From assembly GCA_947471745.1 (NCBI GenBank), contig CANJKZ010000088.1, positions 372,001 through 436,000 of the forward strand: a DNA stretch of 64,000 nt, given 5' to 3'. This DNA is from Closterium sp. Naga37s-1. Taxonomy: Eukaryota > Streptophyta > Zygnematophyceae > Desmidiales > Closteriaceae. Shown one piece after another: positions 1 through 12,160 of the stretch; positions within the stretch are counted from its first letter, which is position 1, and every line of letters starts with the position of its first letter. Under the pieces are notes generated by a model. It had not been told where the DNA came from and ran no database searches. It saw only the letters and a program-made list of their open reading frames with translations. The translations under genes and the position numbers were made by a program.

Positions 1-330
1 AGCCCGACCCATTGCCCCTAGCCCAGCCCGTAGGCCGGTCGCCCCTAGCCCGGCCCGTCGCCCCTAGGCCAGGCGCCCTGGCCCGTCGCCCAACGCCCCT
101 AGGCCCGCGACCTACGCCCCTACGCCCCCGCCCGTCGCCCCTAGGCCCACGCCTGTCCCCCCTAGGCCCGTGCCCGTCGCCCCTAGCCCCGGCCCATCGC
201 CCAACTCCCCTAGGCCCCGGCCCGACGCCCGTCGCCCCTAGGCCCGTCGCCCCTACGCCCCGGTCCCGGCCCGTCGCCCGTCGCCCAGAACCCGTCGCCC
301 CTAGGCCCCGGACCGACACTCGACCCTTGG
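1..330 (+). repeat. GC-rich tandem array in the Cop-A leader
   Basis: Irregular repeats of about 12-20 bases built on cgcccctaggcccg fill the stretch upstream of gag. They read as a Pro/Arg-rich open frame only because the repeat lacks stop codons. I treat this as untranslated leader because comparable arrays of different sequence sit at the same place (between primer site and gag) in Cop-B, D, E, H and I. Confidence 0.75.
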
Positions 331-530
331 CCCCGCGAGCCACCCCTTTCGGCCCGCCCCTCGACCCTGCAGCTCGCGAGCCACCCTTGCAGCCCCGCGC
401 GCCGCCCCTGTGGCCCACTCGCCGCCCCTGCTTTTCTGCTAGCCGCCCCTTGCGGCCCTCTCACTGCCCCTTGCTGCTGCCTGCCCTGTGCTCTGCGCTC
501 CCCTCCTCCTTGCTCTACGTGCTGCGCCAC

Positions 531-3500
531 AATGGCTTCTCTCCGCGTGCTAGCGTTCGATCATGAGGGACGCCCCCTACTGTTTGACACGTGACTCGAC
601 GACCTGCAGCTGTACCTACTGAGCAACTCTAGGGACAAGGATAGTGTTTCCTTGTTTGACCACACGTCTGGCGCCGCTCCCGCCTCTCCCGCCACAGCTG
701 ACAGTGCGACCCGCTCAGAGTGGCTTACTCGCGACGCTGCTGCCCGCTTAGCCACTCGCAACCACCTGCCGTTGACCGAGTGCGCACACTTCGGACAGCA
801 CAGGATAGCACAGGCACTGTACGACGCTGTCTTTGCTCGCTACTCCTCGCCTGCCACTGCTGCTCTAGGCCGCCTGCTACTGCCCTACCTGTTCCCCGAG
901 CTGTCCGCCTTTGCCACGGTAGAGAACCTGGTTTTCCACCTTCGCACTAGTGACGCTCGCTACCACGCTACCGCCCCAGCTGAGTTCCTTGACAGGAACC
1001 AGCCCCCGATGTTCATCACTCTCTACATTATAGTCACTCGCCTCCCTCACTCTCTTCGCTCTGTCAGGGACCACTTTCTCTCCCTCGACCCCACAGTCCT
1101 CACTATTGACCTACTCGAGCAGCACTTCCTTGCAGCTGAGACTAGTGTAGTTGCTGTAGGTGCTGCTCGTGGCACTCCGCGCCCGCCCTTCTTTGAGGGG
1201 TGCTCCCCCTCCCCCCTTGCCCCCTCCTACGCCTCTCCTGTTGCTGTCGACGTCCCTAGTGCTGAGGACGTCGGGGCTGCTTCAACTAGTGCAAAGCGCC
1301 GCAGCAGCAAGGGCAAGGGTGGCAGGGGTGGTGGTGGTGGCAGCGGGAGTGGTGGTGGGGGCAGCAGTGGAGGTGGTGGAGGCAGTGGAGGTGGTGGCAG
1401 CGGTGGGAGTGGTGGCGGGAGTGGGGGCTTTGGTGGCGGCGGTGGAGGCAGCGGTGGGAGTAGCAGTAGTGGCAGCGGTGGGAGTGGTGGCGGTAGGACT
1501 GGAGCCCAGCGTGGAGGTTCCGGAGGAGGCCAGCGGCAGCGGCAGCAGCGTCGGAGCGAGACCCTGGCGCCCCAGCAGCTTCGTGAGTGGTTGTTTAAGC
1601 GTGGGGCGTCTGGGGGTAGTGTGAGCTGCCCGTATGTCATTCGCACGGGTGACCGTGCTGGTCAAACATGCGGGAAGCCTCACACTCAGCAGCGCTGCTT
1701 CTCCCACCTCGACGACGCTTGGCGCGCTGAGTTTGGTGATGAGGTCAAGCTCCCCCACTGGGCAGAGCTGCTTAGGTCTGGAGTTGCGATCTTTGACCTA
1801 GACTATGATGCTATCCATTCTGCTATGTATGCTTTGTCTGCTAGTGCTGAGGGTGACTGTTACCGGTGTGTGCCGCCTGACCCAGGTATAGAGGCTGCTG
1901 CTCTAGGTGCTAGTGAGTCTTCTCTCTATGGTACTACACCTGCTAAGGCCTTGCACACCTTCATGCTTGACTCAGGTGCCTCAGGCTGTTTCTTTCGTTA
2001 CAGCACCACCCTCACTCCTCTCCGTGCACCTGCCTTGGTTAGACTGGCTGACCCCTCCAGGGGCCCAATCATTGCCCGTTCCTCCACTGTTCTCCCGTGT
2101 CCGGCGGTTCCGTCCGGCTCACTGTCAGGTCTTCACCTCCCCTCGTTCTCTACAAACTTGGTGAGTACCGCTGCCCTCCAGGATTTGATGGTCACTACCA
2201 CCACTCCTGGGGGTCAGCGTGTGTCGATCTGCACGTGTACACGGACGGGTCGTCACCTGGCCACGTTCACTCGTCGGCCAGGGTCGAATCTGTACACACT
2301 GGCTACAGAGGCTCCTCAGGTAGCTGCGTCTGCCCAGGTGTCTGTGTCAGGTCAGGTAGCACCCCCTTGCTCGTGTCGCCTCTTGTCGCACCAGACTCTT
2401 CTCTGGCACCACCGCCTTGGTCACCCCTCCCTGCCACGCCTGCGTGGCATGCACTCTCGCCTCCTTGTCTCTGGTCTTCCCAGGTCTCTACCTCCCCTCC
2501 CGCCCTCGCTTGCCCCTCCCCGCCTTCCTTGCGTCGAGGGGCGGCTGCGCGCCGCTCCTCACTCCTCGTTTCCCCCGACGAGTGTTCTTTTGCAGACTCT
2601 CCACATGGACGTGTGGGGCTCAGCCCGCGTCAGTGGACAGAGCCGCGCGCGCTACTTCCTGTTGGTTGTTGACGACTACACACGGTACACCACGGTCTTC
2701 CCCTTGCGCAGCAAGGGTCAGGTCGTTGATATCTTGATCCCTTGGATCCGTGCAGTACGTCTCCAGCTCCACGAGCAGTTCCACATGGACCTTCCTATCC
2801 TGCGTCTACACTCTAAGAGAGGTGGTGAGTTCTCCTCCGACCTCTTGAGGGGCTTTTGTCGTGGGGAGGGCATTCTCCAGTTGTTCATGCTTCCGGACTC
2901 CCCTCAGCACAATGGGATTGCGGAGCACCGCATTGGCTTAGTCATGGAGGTCGCTCGTACCTCCATGATCCATGCAGCTGCTCCCCATTCTCTGTGGCCG
3001 TTTGCGGTCCAGTACGCTGCGCATCAGCTCAACCTCTAGCCCCGTGTCTCCTTGCCGGAGACCTCGCCCACACTGCGTTGGACAGGGGAGGTTGGTGATG
3101 CGACGGTGTTCGGGGTCAGGGGTTCTTGTGCCTTTGTTCGCGATAGGTCTGCTGACAAGCTCTCCGCCCGTGCTATCCCCTGCGTCTTCTTTGGCTTTCC
3201 CCCTGATGCGCCTGGCTGGCAATTTTACCACCCCACCTCGCACCGTGTCTTCCCCTCTCAGGACGTCACGTTTGACGAGTGGGTTCCCTTTTACCGTCTC
3301 TTCCCCTACCGCTCTGCCCCTCCCCTGCCCCCGCCGCTCGTCCTTGCTCCAGGTCCCCCTCCGGTAGACCCCCTCCCGCCCTAGGGTCCTGCTCCCTCAG
3401 GTGTGTCTCGGGTAGACCCTCTCCCTGGTACTGTGCTTGTTGAGGTAGCTGGAGACTCAGGTGCTGCTCGAGGCGCTGAGTCTGGGGGTGAGGAGGCTGG

Positions 3501-6339
3501 GGGTGCGGAGCCTGGGGGTGCGGAGCCTGGGGTCGCTGAGTCTGAGGGTGCTGGATTTGGGTGTGCTGAGCCAGGGGGTGCGGAGCCTGGGGGAGCTGAG
3601 CCTGCGGGTGTGGAGCCTGGGGGTGCTGAGCTTGAGGGTGTTGAGCCAGGGGGTGCTGAGTCTGAGGGTGCAGAGTCTGGGGGTGCTGAGCCTCGGGGTG
3701 CTTCTTCGTTTGGAGGTCCTGTTGGTGCTTCGCCGAGACTGTCTCCGCGGCCGGAGCCTCTCTCCCCACAGCTGACGCGTGAGTGGCTTGTTCGGCGCGC
3801 ACGCCTTCGGGGTGGAGCTGCTGGAGCTGGAGCCACTTGAGACGCTGGAGAAACTGGAGCTGGAGGTGCTGGAGTTACTGCTGGAGCTGGTGGTACTGCA
3901 GGTACTGCGGCTGCTGGTCCTAGAGGTGATTGTACCGGGGGTATTGGAGCTGCCGGGACTGGTGGTGTTGGGGGCACTGGAGCTAGAGACCCTACGGAGC
4001 CTGGAGGTGCCGGGGCTGGAGGCACTGGCGCGAGAGGCGCTGGAGCTGGAGGAGCTGGAGGTGTTGACCCTGGAGGCACTGTGCGGCCGCGACCGTAGTT
4101 TGTTCCCCTGCTTCAGCAGGCTCTTGGTGTCCCGTTCTCTACTAGCCTTACTCCTCCCCTACTGTGTCCACCGCCTCACCAGTCGCAGCCGCCGTTACAG
4201 CAAGCCTCCCCACTGCCTGATCCTTCTCCTTACACCGAGCAGTCCGGCGGTCTTACAGAGCGTCGTGAGCCTGCGCCTCATTCTGTCTCGCCTGTTTGCC
4301 CTGCTCGTCGCGTTCCTCGTTCGCGTCCTCCACCTGTCCCCGGCGCACACACTATGGCACTTCGTCCTTCCTCTGTTCCACAGTGTGTTCCTCTGCCACC
4401 TCCTCCTGAGTCCTCTCTTCCTGCAGTCCCTGACCCCGAATCTGACCTCGCTCGTGCTGCCAGTCCTACTGTCTCTCGTCTCCTCGCCACTGTTGTCACT
4501 GACCCTTCTTTTGAGTCCACTGCTGCGTCTGCCCTCGTTGCTGAGCTGCTTGACTTTCCTGCTGCCTGTCGTCTAGACTACGCCACTGCTCTTGTTGCTG
4601 AGTCTGAGTCTGCCAGTCCTCCGTCCGTCGTGGGTGAGTGTGCTCTTGGCACGGACGTCCTTGAGGACAGGCAGGAGGACTTTGAGGGTCTTGCAGCTGT
4701 TGTACCTCATTTCGCTTCCATGCTGCTTGCCCCTGAGGGAGACCCGGATGCACCAGACATCCCGACCCCGCGCTCTTACGCAGAGGCGATTACGGTTCCT
4801 TACTCCTCTCAGTGGCAGGCAGCCATGGATGCCGAGATGGCATCGTGGAAGTCCACAGGCACCTACATCAACGCAGTTCCCCCGTCTCGGGCGAGTATAG
4901 TCGATAGCATGTGGATTTCGAGGGTGAAGCGGCCACCGGGTTCTCCGCCTGCCTTCAAGGCGCGTTACGTTGCTCGAGGCTTCAGTCAGCGACAGCGGGT
5001 TGACTACTTCCAGACCTTCTCCCCCACCCCAAAGATGACCACTCTTCGGGTGTTGCTGCACGTCGCTGCTCAGCGTGACTACGAGTTGCACTCTCTGGAC
5101 TTCAGTACAACTTTCTTGCAGGGCAGCCTGCACGAGGAGATCTGGCTGCGCCGCCCACCTGGCTTCACTGGGTCGTTTCCTACAGGTACCCTGTGGAGCC
5201 TCCGGCGGACAGTCTACGGTCTCCGCCAGGCACCTCGTGAGTGGCACGACACACTGAGGACTACACTTGCGGCTCTTGGGTTTGCTCCTTCTATTGCTGA
5301 CCCGTCGCTGTTTCTACGCACCGACACCTTGCTGCCGCCGTTCTACGTCCTCATCTACGTCGACGACCTGGTCTTTGCCACTGCTGACACTGAGGCACTG
5401 ACCCTTGTGAAGTCGGAGCTGCAGAAGAGACACACCTGCACTGACCTGGGTGAGTTGCGCAGCTATCTTGGCTTGCAGATCACCCGGGACAGAGCACGGC
5501 GCACCATCACCCTGACTCAGTCACACATGGTGCACCAGGTCCTTCAGCGCTTCGGCTTCCAGTTCTCCTCACCACAGCCCACTCCTCTGTCTACCGGCCA
5601 CTCGCTCTCAGCTCCACCTTCGGACAAGTCCATAGAGCCGAGTGGTTTGTACCCAGAGCTTGTGGGTTGCCTCATGTACCTGATGACGTGCACACGACCT
5701 GACCTCGCGTACCCTCTCAGCCTCCAGGCTCGCTACGTGGCTCCTGGCAGGCACCGAAAGGTGCACTGGGATGCTGCGAAGAGGGTACTGCGTTACATGT
5801 GCAGTACGTCTGGCATGGGGCTTGTGCTTGGAGGACGGGGCCCAGTTGTCCTCACTGGTCAGGCAGACGCTTCTTGGGCTGACGACTCAGCTACGCAGCG
5901 GTTGTCACAGGGTTACACCTTCAGCCTCGGTTCCGGCTCTATTTCCTGGCGGTCTACCCGCTCGTCTTCGGTTCTCAGCTCCTGTTGTGAGGCTGAGATC
6001 TACGCAGGGGCCATGGCTGCACAGGAGCTATGCGGGCTCACCTACTTGCTGACTGACTTGGGAGAGCAGCCTCGTTCGCCTCGAGTTCTGTACGTAGACA
6101 ACAAAGCCATGATTGCTTTGTGCCAGGAACACAGACTGGAGCACCGAATGAAGCACATCGCTCTGCGATACTTCCTTGCTCGAGAGTTGCAGCAGCGTGG
6201 CCAGCTTCGTCTTGCGTACGTGGCGACTAGGGCCAACACTGCTGATATATTCACCAAGGCACTTCCGCCTGGTGATCATCAGCGCTTCTCTACTGTGTTA
6301 GGCCTTGTGCCTACTTTGCCTCACTTGCTCACTACGTGA
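531..6339 (+). pseudogene. Cop-A gag-pol coding region (fossil)
   Basis: The reading begins MASLRVL, as in the sister elements. Parts in order: Gag capsid-like region (about 590-1150, UBN2-type), Gly/Ser-rich linker (about 1310-1500), variant zinc knuckle with C-x13-C-x3-H-x4-C spacing (about 1627-1704), aspartic protease with DSGAS (about 1970), pre-integrase HH motif in LWHHRLGH (about 2400), integrase core starting LHMDVWG (about 2600-3000), a Glu/Pro/Gly repeat linker (about 3460-3720), RT with YVDD (about 5356) and RNase H with DNKAM (about 5780-6290). Broken, with a handful of breaks. Known role of the family: copy-and-paste transposition in virus-like particles. Confidence 0.9.
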
Positions 6340-6566
6340 CTTTGCTTGTACTGTGATCTATATATATACCTACATGCTTACACTTGCTAGGGTATGATCA
6401 CTGTAATGTTTGTTCTCTTTTATATAACACTGCATGTGAACTGCCGTTGTGGCCCTTTGCTTGTGCTTGGACTGTGTGGTGACTTTGTGATCCACCCTGA
6501 GCTTGCTTTGCTTTTCTTGACTGGTCTTGTGACCACTTGTTCTCCCCTACTTTGCCTATGGGGGTG

Positions 6567-6698
6567 TGTCAGAACATTATAGTGCTTACATTTGTGTAGG
6601 CTATAGTGGGGTAGCCCATAAAGGGTACAACCCAATTAGGGTTAGTACTTGTACCCAACCCTTTGCTACTTCATTCATTCTCGTTCATTCTTCTGACA
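6567..6698 (+). repeat. 3' LTR of Cop-A (132 bp)
   Basis: Begins TGTCAGAAC and ends TTCTGACA, directly after a purine tract. It holds the core shared by most LTRs here: aggctatagtgggg, then the inverted pair GGGTACAA (6623-6630) and TTGTACCC (6649-6656). Confidence 0.88.
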
Positions 6699-6732
6699 AT
6701 ATCCGTACCTGAGCACCCAACTAGATACCGCC

Positions 6733-7098
6733 ATGGTGCGCGCCCTCGTACACTCGACGTCCATTGACTCTCTTCACCTCCGCCCGATGAATGAAACCTG
6801 GGGCATTACGGGAATCTCCCCACATACTTTCCAAGGCCTGCATACAATATGCCCAATGCATGAGTATTATTCGGACAAGAACCAATACTACTTAACCGGA
6901 TATGAAAACCAACTTACCTCCTTCACGTCAACATGCTTCACAAAAAAAGAAGTTGGCCAACCTCGCACTCTAATCTCTAGAGTCTTGAACTGCAACCTAT
7001 CAATCCCAAGCTTCTGCACTTTATATTTATCTACTGCAGCCTTGGTTGACCAATCTATGAACTATCTCGAGTCAAAATCTGGATTTTCACAAGCCTAA
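6733..7098 (+). CDS. unrecognised AT-richer ORF, 121 aa
   Basis: This open frame lies in the 480-bp gap between Cop-A and the telomere-like repeat. Base composition is much less GC-rich than the flanking retroelements. The product has no motif I recognise: it is rich in Ser, Thr, Tyr and Leu, with four Cys and no clear signal peptide or membrane segment. There is no homologous copy elsewhere in the window to support it. It could be a chance frame or an exon fragment. The rest of 6699-7176 shows nothing else that I can support. Confidence 0.2.
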   Translation: MVRALVHSTSIDSLHLRPMNETWGITGISPHTFQGLHTICPMHEYYSDKNQYYLTGYENQLTSFTSTCFTKKEVGQPRTLISRVLNCNLSIPSFCTLYLSTAALVDQSMNYLESKSGFSQA

Positions 7099-7176
7099 AA
7101 AAATAACTAGTGTCTGGACCACTTAAACCAGTTCCCTTATTACATTGTTGCAGAAATCTAATTGACTCCTCATGCG

Positions 7177-7204
7177 TTTAGGGTTTAGGGTTTAGGGTTT
7201 AGGG
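7177..7204 (+). repeat. interstitial telomere-type repeat, (TTTAGGG)4
   Basis: Exactly four head-to-tail copies of TTTAGGG, the standard plant and green-algal telomere unit. They lie precisely at the truncated 3' end of Cop-F. Such short internal telomere blocks are known to mark repaired chromosome breaks. Confidence 0.92.
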
Positions 7205-10116
7205 TCAAATATTCTACGTCCTTCTTCCTCCTCACCAAATTCCAACTCAGCCTCATGGTACTCATCCGCGTCAAAATCTAGAGAACTAGAGAACAGGTAA
7301 CGGGTGAACTTGGCTTGCATGCACGTCGGGCAGCCAAGTACCTCATCGGGCTCCCCCTTCACACGTATGCCAGCAACCATCTCATTCTTCACTAGCTGCT
7401 GCAAGATGGGCAGGGCCACATGCCCCATGCGCCGATGCAAGGTCAACCAATCACACTCCTCCGTAGCCGAAGTCGGATTGGAGAATGCCGCACTCGCAAT
7501 AGTGCCCCACATGCTCTCTCCGTAGTCCTCCTCCGCTGCTGCCTTGGGATTCTCCTCACCCTTGTGCTGCTTCTGAGCTGCTGCACCACTCTCCTCGTGT
7601 TCACCCAGCTTTCTGGTCCCTCCAAGATTGCACTTCTTGGACTCAATCTCCTTAGCGCGACCGTTCGCGCAATCGCCGCTACCAATCACTTCACCCTTGG
7701 TGCTGATGCTTGCTGCCACTTGCCTCTCCTTAGGCATGGGGACCACAGGGATCTGCCACATCTCACTGTAGATATCCCTATCCTCGTGAAGGTCCCAAAG
7801 AATCCGCTCGCCAAGCCTCGCGGTATAGGTCTTAGCTCCCTTCGAGCTCGTGTCCATGCCGGCCTTTTGCAACCGCCGCACGGAAATCAGGTTCGCAGCA
7901 AGGTTGGGCACCCAAAGCACGTTCTTGAGGCCCACCATCTTCCCATCAGCACCCTTGAACATGGCCTTGCCCATGCCTTTCACCTCTGCTCGCTGCCCCA
8001 AAGCCGATGCCACATGCTTCACCGGTGACAGTTCGAGTTCGGTGAGCAAGTCCGCACGAGGTGTCATGCTGTAGGTAGCGCCGCTATCGATCACCCAATA
8101 GTCCAGGGAGTGTAGGGTCACCTTCCCCACAGCAGCAGGCTTGTCAAAGCTTTCTTCCTTCTCTGGTGAAGACGGTGCTTGCGTCGACACGAAGAAGAAT
8201 TGATCCGGAAAGCGATCATCCCTCGACTCGCTCTCGTTGTCACTGTTCTTCATATTTGCAGCACCACCTCCACGACCGCCACGGCCTCCACAGCCTCTTC
8301 CTCTCCCTCCTCCATCTCCTCTACCCTCTTGGCCTTGAGCAGGGGTCCATCCGTTAGGGAGCTTGAAGCAATCGCGCCACATATGTCCACTCTTGTGACA
8401 ATAGTGGCACTCGCCGTCGAATCGGCCGCGACCGCGTCCGTAGCTCTTGTTGTCGCTGCCGTATCCGCCACTCCCGCGGCCTCCATTGAAGTTGTTGCTG
8501 CCAAATCTGCCTCCCCCTCGTCCTCTGCCCCTTCCACGGCCATACCCTCGGCCGATGATTGCTGCCCCGGCGCCATCTGCACTCGCCAACTCACGGCGGC
8601 GGAAGTCCTCTTGAAGGATCGCTCGCTTCACGTCTTCTAACGAGAGGCGGGGCAAGTCACGATTGAGGTTGATGATAAGCGAGGACCATGACTCTGGGAG
8701 TAAGGCCAGCAACTTGGTCTACTTTTGTAGCTCACTATAGTTCAAATCAGCTCCCTCAAGCCGCGTCAACAAGTCGAAGAATTTCTGCACCCCTTCTTCA
8801 ACCGCTTCATCTTTTTCAATTCATAGTGCCGCCATTTGCTGTTCCAACACCACCGCTACCGCCGCTGTTGCAGGAGCATGTATACCCTTGAGAGCAGCCC
8901 ATGGCTTTGGTCCCTTATTTGGTTCACGCTGGAATGGCTTGATGTGACGGATCTGGCTGCTCCCCAACGCTTGCCCAAGTAGGAGATAGCCTTGTGCGCT
9001 CTTCCGCACCCACAGGCTCTTCTCGGGGTCGTTCTCGGGGCGCTTCTCTGTTTGTCCATCACCTCCAGCAGGTCATAGTGGTCAAATACATTCTCCATTC
9101 TGAAGGACCATTCAGCGAAGTTGTCGCCATTGAACTTGTCAAGCCCAAACACCCTAGGCTCATCCCTAGGTGGGCCAAGATTTGGTTGCACGGGCGCCAT
9201 GGCTGAATCACGGGGTTGGCCTTGACCTTGGGCTTCTCCACTGCCACCAGCACCTCTGCCACCCCTTTCCTCAGGTCTAAGCATTGTCAAAACTGCTCTA
9301 AGGGGCTCTGATACCACTTGTTATAGTCACAATAGGCTTGAATGTGCCTAAAACGAAAGATAGAGTGCACAGACGGATTTCTGCTCAGCAGCTTCAAACG
9401 TTGATAGCGTTCTGGTCACAGCTGAATATGCCCTGATTCAACTCGGATATGAAGCGTCTTAACGTCCCCTACAAAAATCAATTTAGATTGCACGATTTCA
9501 TTAAGAATTGACGACACAGCGTTGGTTTGAACGAACGGTACTATAGCAGCTACTATAGTCTTAGAACACAAATTAGGAAGAGTTACGAGTTGGGAATGAC
9601 TCCCAGCTCCTACAAACCCCAAGAGCCGAGGTACAGTGATGTGGAACAGTGCCACACTGTCCCCAACCACGAAGGGTCTCGAAACTACCCTCCACAAGGG
9701 CCTACACCAAGAGAAATGTTACACTACACAAAGTAATGCAACTATTCTAACTATCTTGAAGTTTACCCTTTTGGAGAGCTTCGAAATCACTTGAATCTTG
9801 AAACCAAGGCTCTGGTTATTCAAGATAAATTCTTCCTTGAGTTCTTGAAAGTCTGCTATGCACACCTGCGACACGCCGAGCGTTCGACACACGACAAAAT
9901 AGAAAAACGCACACGACACGCAAACGACGACGTGACACGCGACTAGCGATAACTCGCTATTGACTTGACACACACATTCAAAATCATGCCTCATCATTCA
10001 CACACTATTGTAAGCATGAAATATATATTATCTCATGCCCTCATACCATTCCATGCACAAACTCATGCATGCATATAGACAACAAGTCGAATGCAAACCG
10101 TAGGGTTGGACCAACA
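7205..10116 (-). mobile_element. Cop-F, different copia family, 3' part missing
   Basis: On the minus strand, from high to low coordinate: a long 5' LTR (about 10116-9319), a primer site TGGTATCAGAGCC (complementary to the 3' end of an initiator-Met-type tRNA), Gag with the FNGDNFAEW capsid motif (about 9150), a canonical C-x2-C-x4-H-x4-C knuckle (about 8413-8369), protease with DSGAT (about 8080) and a pre-integrase segment with HRRMGH (about 7430). Integrase, RT and RNase H are absent. It is a broken fossil that stops at the TTTAGGG block. Its normal zinc knuckle and long LTR separate it from the Cop-A/B/D/H lineage. Confidence 0.85.
9319..10116 (-). repeat. probable 5' LTR of Cop-F
   Basis: The inner edge is firm: TATAACA lies two bases before the primer site. 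The outer edge is inferred from a TGTTGG start on the minus strand, at the point where recognisable Cop-E gag sequence stops. With these edges it would be about 800 bp. No partner LTR exists to confirm it. A terminal TG...CA is present, but the outer limit could be elsewhere in 9700-10120. Confidence 0.45.
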
Positions 10117-11263
10117 AGTAGCAGCGGTGCTGTGTGTGAAATTTCCCGCATGTCTAACCAGCGCGGTCACCTGTGCGAAAGACATACGGGCAGCGAACAC
10201 TACCCGTAGACGCCCCACGCTGAGCAAACCACTCACGAAGCTGCTGAGGCATAGGGGTCTCGCTCTGACGCTGCTGCTGCTGCCTTTGGCCACGGCCAGA
10301 ACCTCCCCTCCGAACAGCTCCACCTTGACCGCCAACACTGCCGTCGCCACCACTCCCACTGCCGCCACCACTGCCACCACCACTCCCACCGCTGCCACCA
10401 CCGCCGCGACCGAAGCTTCCACTCCCGCCACCACTGCCACCGCAACCTCCGCCACTTCCACCGCCTCCACTGCCTCCACCACCACCACCTCCGCTGCCAC
10501 CACCACCACTATTGCCACCCTTGCCCTTGCCGCTGCGGCACTTCCCACTAAGAGCAGAAGCGTCCCCGACGTCCTTAGTACCGAGGATGTCAACAGCAGC
10601 AGCAGAAGCGTAGGAGGGGGCAAGGGGGGAGGGGGAACACCCCTCAAAGAAGGGTCTGCGAGGAGTGACACGAGCAGCACCTACAGCGACTACGCTAGTC
10701 TCAGCTGCAAGGAGGTGCTTCTCGAGCAGGTCGACAGTGAGGTATGTGGGGTCAAGTGCAAGAAAGTGGTCCCTGACTGTGCGAAGAGAGTCAGGGAGGC
10801 GGGTGACTATGAAGTAGAGAGTGATGTGCATCGGGGGCAGGTTCTTGTCTATGAACTTAGCTGGGAAGGCAGCGCAGTAGCGAGTGTCGCTAGTGCAAAG
10901 GTGGGTAATGAGGTCCTCGACTGTGGCAAAGGCTGACAGCTCGGGAAAAAGGTAGGAGAGTATAAGGCAGCAGAGAGCAGCAGTGGCAAGGGAAGTGTAA
11001 CGAGCGACTACAGCGTCGTACAGGGCTTTAGCAGTCTTGTGCTAGCCAAAGTGAGCGCGTTTGGCTAACGGCAGGTGATTGCGAACGGCAAAGCGAGCAG
11101 CAGCGTCACGGGTAAGCCACTGTGAGCGAGTCGCACTGTCAGCTGTGTCGGGAGGGGCAAGAGAGGCTCCAGATGTGTGGTCAAACAAAGAAACGGTGTC
11201 TCTAGAATCGCTCAATAGGTACAGCTGTAAGTCATCGAGCCACGTATCGAACTGTTTCGGACG

Positions 11264-11394
11264 TGTCAAGCTTATATATGCTATAGTCTGTTTAGGCTGT
11301 AGTGGGGTAGTTCTTATAGGGTACAACACTTTTAGGTTTCCTACTTGTACCCACCTGCTTCCTAGTTCATTCATTCCGTTCCTTATTTCTAACT
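11264..11394 (+). repeat. 5' LTR of Cop-B
   Basis: Starts TGTCAAGCTT. Contains gctgtagtgggg and the inverted pair GGGTACAA / TTGTACCC. About 97% identical to 18452-18582. Confidence 0.93.
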
Positions 11395-11479
11395 TGGTAT
11401 TCTGAGCAGGTTCCCTAGTGGGAACGTTTTTTTTTAGGGCCCACCACGAAATTTTCTCGTGCCCTGCCCGAAGCGCGCG

Positions 11480-12160
11480 TTGCGGCCCCTTAGCCGCCCG
11501 TCGGCCCCTTACGCCGTCCGTCACGGCCCCTTAGCCGCCGGCCGGCCCCTTAGCCGCCTGTCGTGGCCCCTTAGCCGCCCGTCGGCCCCCCTTTTGCCAC
11601 CCGTCACGGCCCCTTAGCCGCCCGTCGCCGGCCCCTCAGCCGCCCGTCACGGCCCCTTCGCCACCCGTCAGCCCCTTAGCCGCCCGTCAGCCCCTTAGCC
11701 GCGCGTCGCGGCCCCTTAGCCGCCCGTAGTCGGCCCCTTAGCCGCCCGTCACGGCCCCTTCGCCGCCCGTCGGCCCCTTAGCCGCCCGTCGCGGCCCCTT
11801 AGCCGCCCGTCGGCCCCTTCGCCACCCGTCACGGCCCCTTAGCCGCCCTGCCGGCCCCTGCTGGCGCGACCCTGCCGGCCCCTGCTGACGCGTCCCTGCC
11901 GGCCCCTGCTGACGCGCCCCTGCTGGCGCGCCCCTGCCGGCCCCTGCTGACGCGCCCTTGCCAGCCCCTGCTGACGCGCCCCAGTTGGCGCGCCCCTGCC
12001 GGCCCCTGATGGCGTGACCCCTACTGGCCCGGCCCCTGCTGACGCGCCCCTGCTGACGCGACCCTGCCGGCCCCTGCTGACGCGCCCCTGCCGGCCCCTG
12101 CTGGCGCGGCCTCTTCTGGCGCGGCCCCTGCTATCACGGCCCGCCCCTGCACCCGTCTCT
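11480..12160 (+). repeat. GC-rich tandem array in the Cop-B leader
   Basis: Two arrays follow each other. The first is ggccccttagccgcccgtc-type units of about 19 bases (about 11480-11850). The second is gcccctgctgacgc-type units (about 11850-12130). They occupy nearly the whole stretch between primer site and gag. The repeat sequence differs from that of the other elements but the placement is the same. Confidence 0.85.

Larger units (their letters stand above)
1..6698 (+). mobile_element. Cop-A, Ty1/copia LTR retrotransposon, 5' end outside window
   Basis: Order of parts: GC-rich leader, Gag, protease, integrase, reverse transcriptase, RNase H, 3' untranslated part, polypurine tract (tatgggggtg) and 3' LTR. 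The 5' LTR lies before base 1, so no LTR comparison or target duplication is possible. The integrase-before-RT order and the YVDD box place it in Ty1/copia (Pseudoviridae kin). The coding part is broken, with a handful of breaks, so this is a fossil copy. The family is clearly the same lineage as Cop-B, Cop-D and Cop-H in this window. Confidence 0.93.

Noticed and set aside
1227-1758. Antisense open frames across the Gly-rich part of Cop-A gag
   Set aside because: They exist only because GGN-rich codons lack stops on the other strand; no protein motif. The same holds for antisense frames in Cop-B, D, E and H linkers and leaders.
6733-7098. Organelle-derived gene insertion
   Set aside because: AT-richer than its neighbours, but the product matches no plastid or mitochondrial protein I know.
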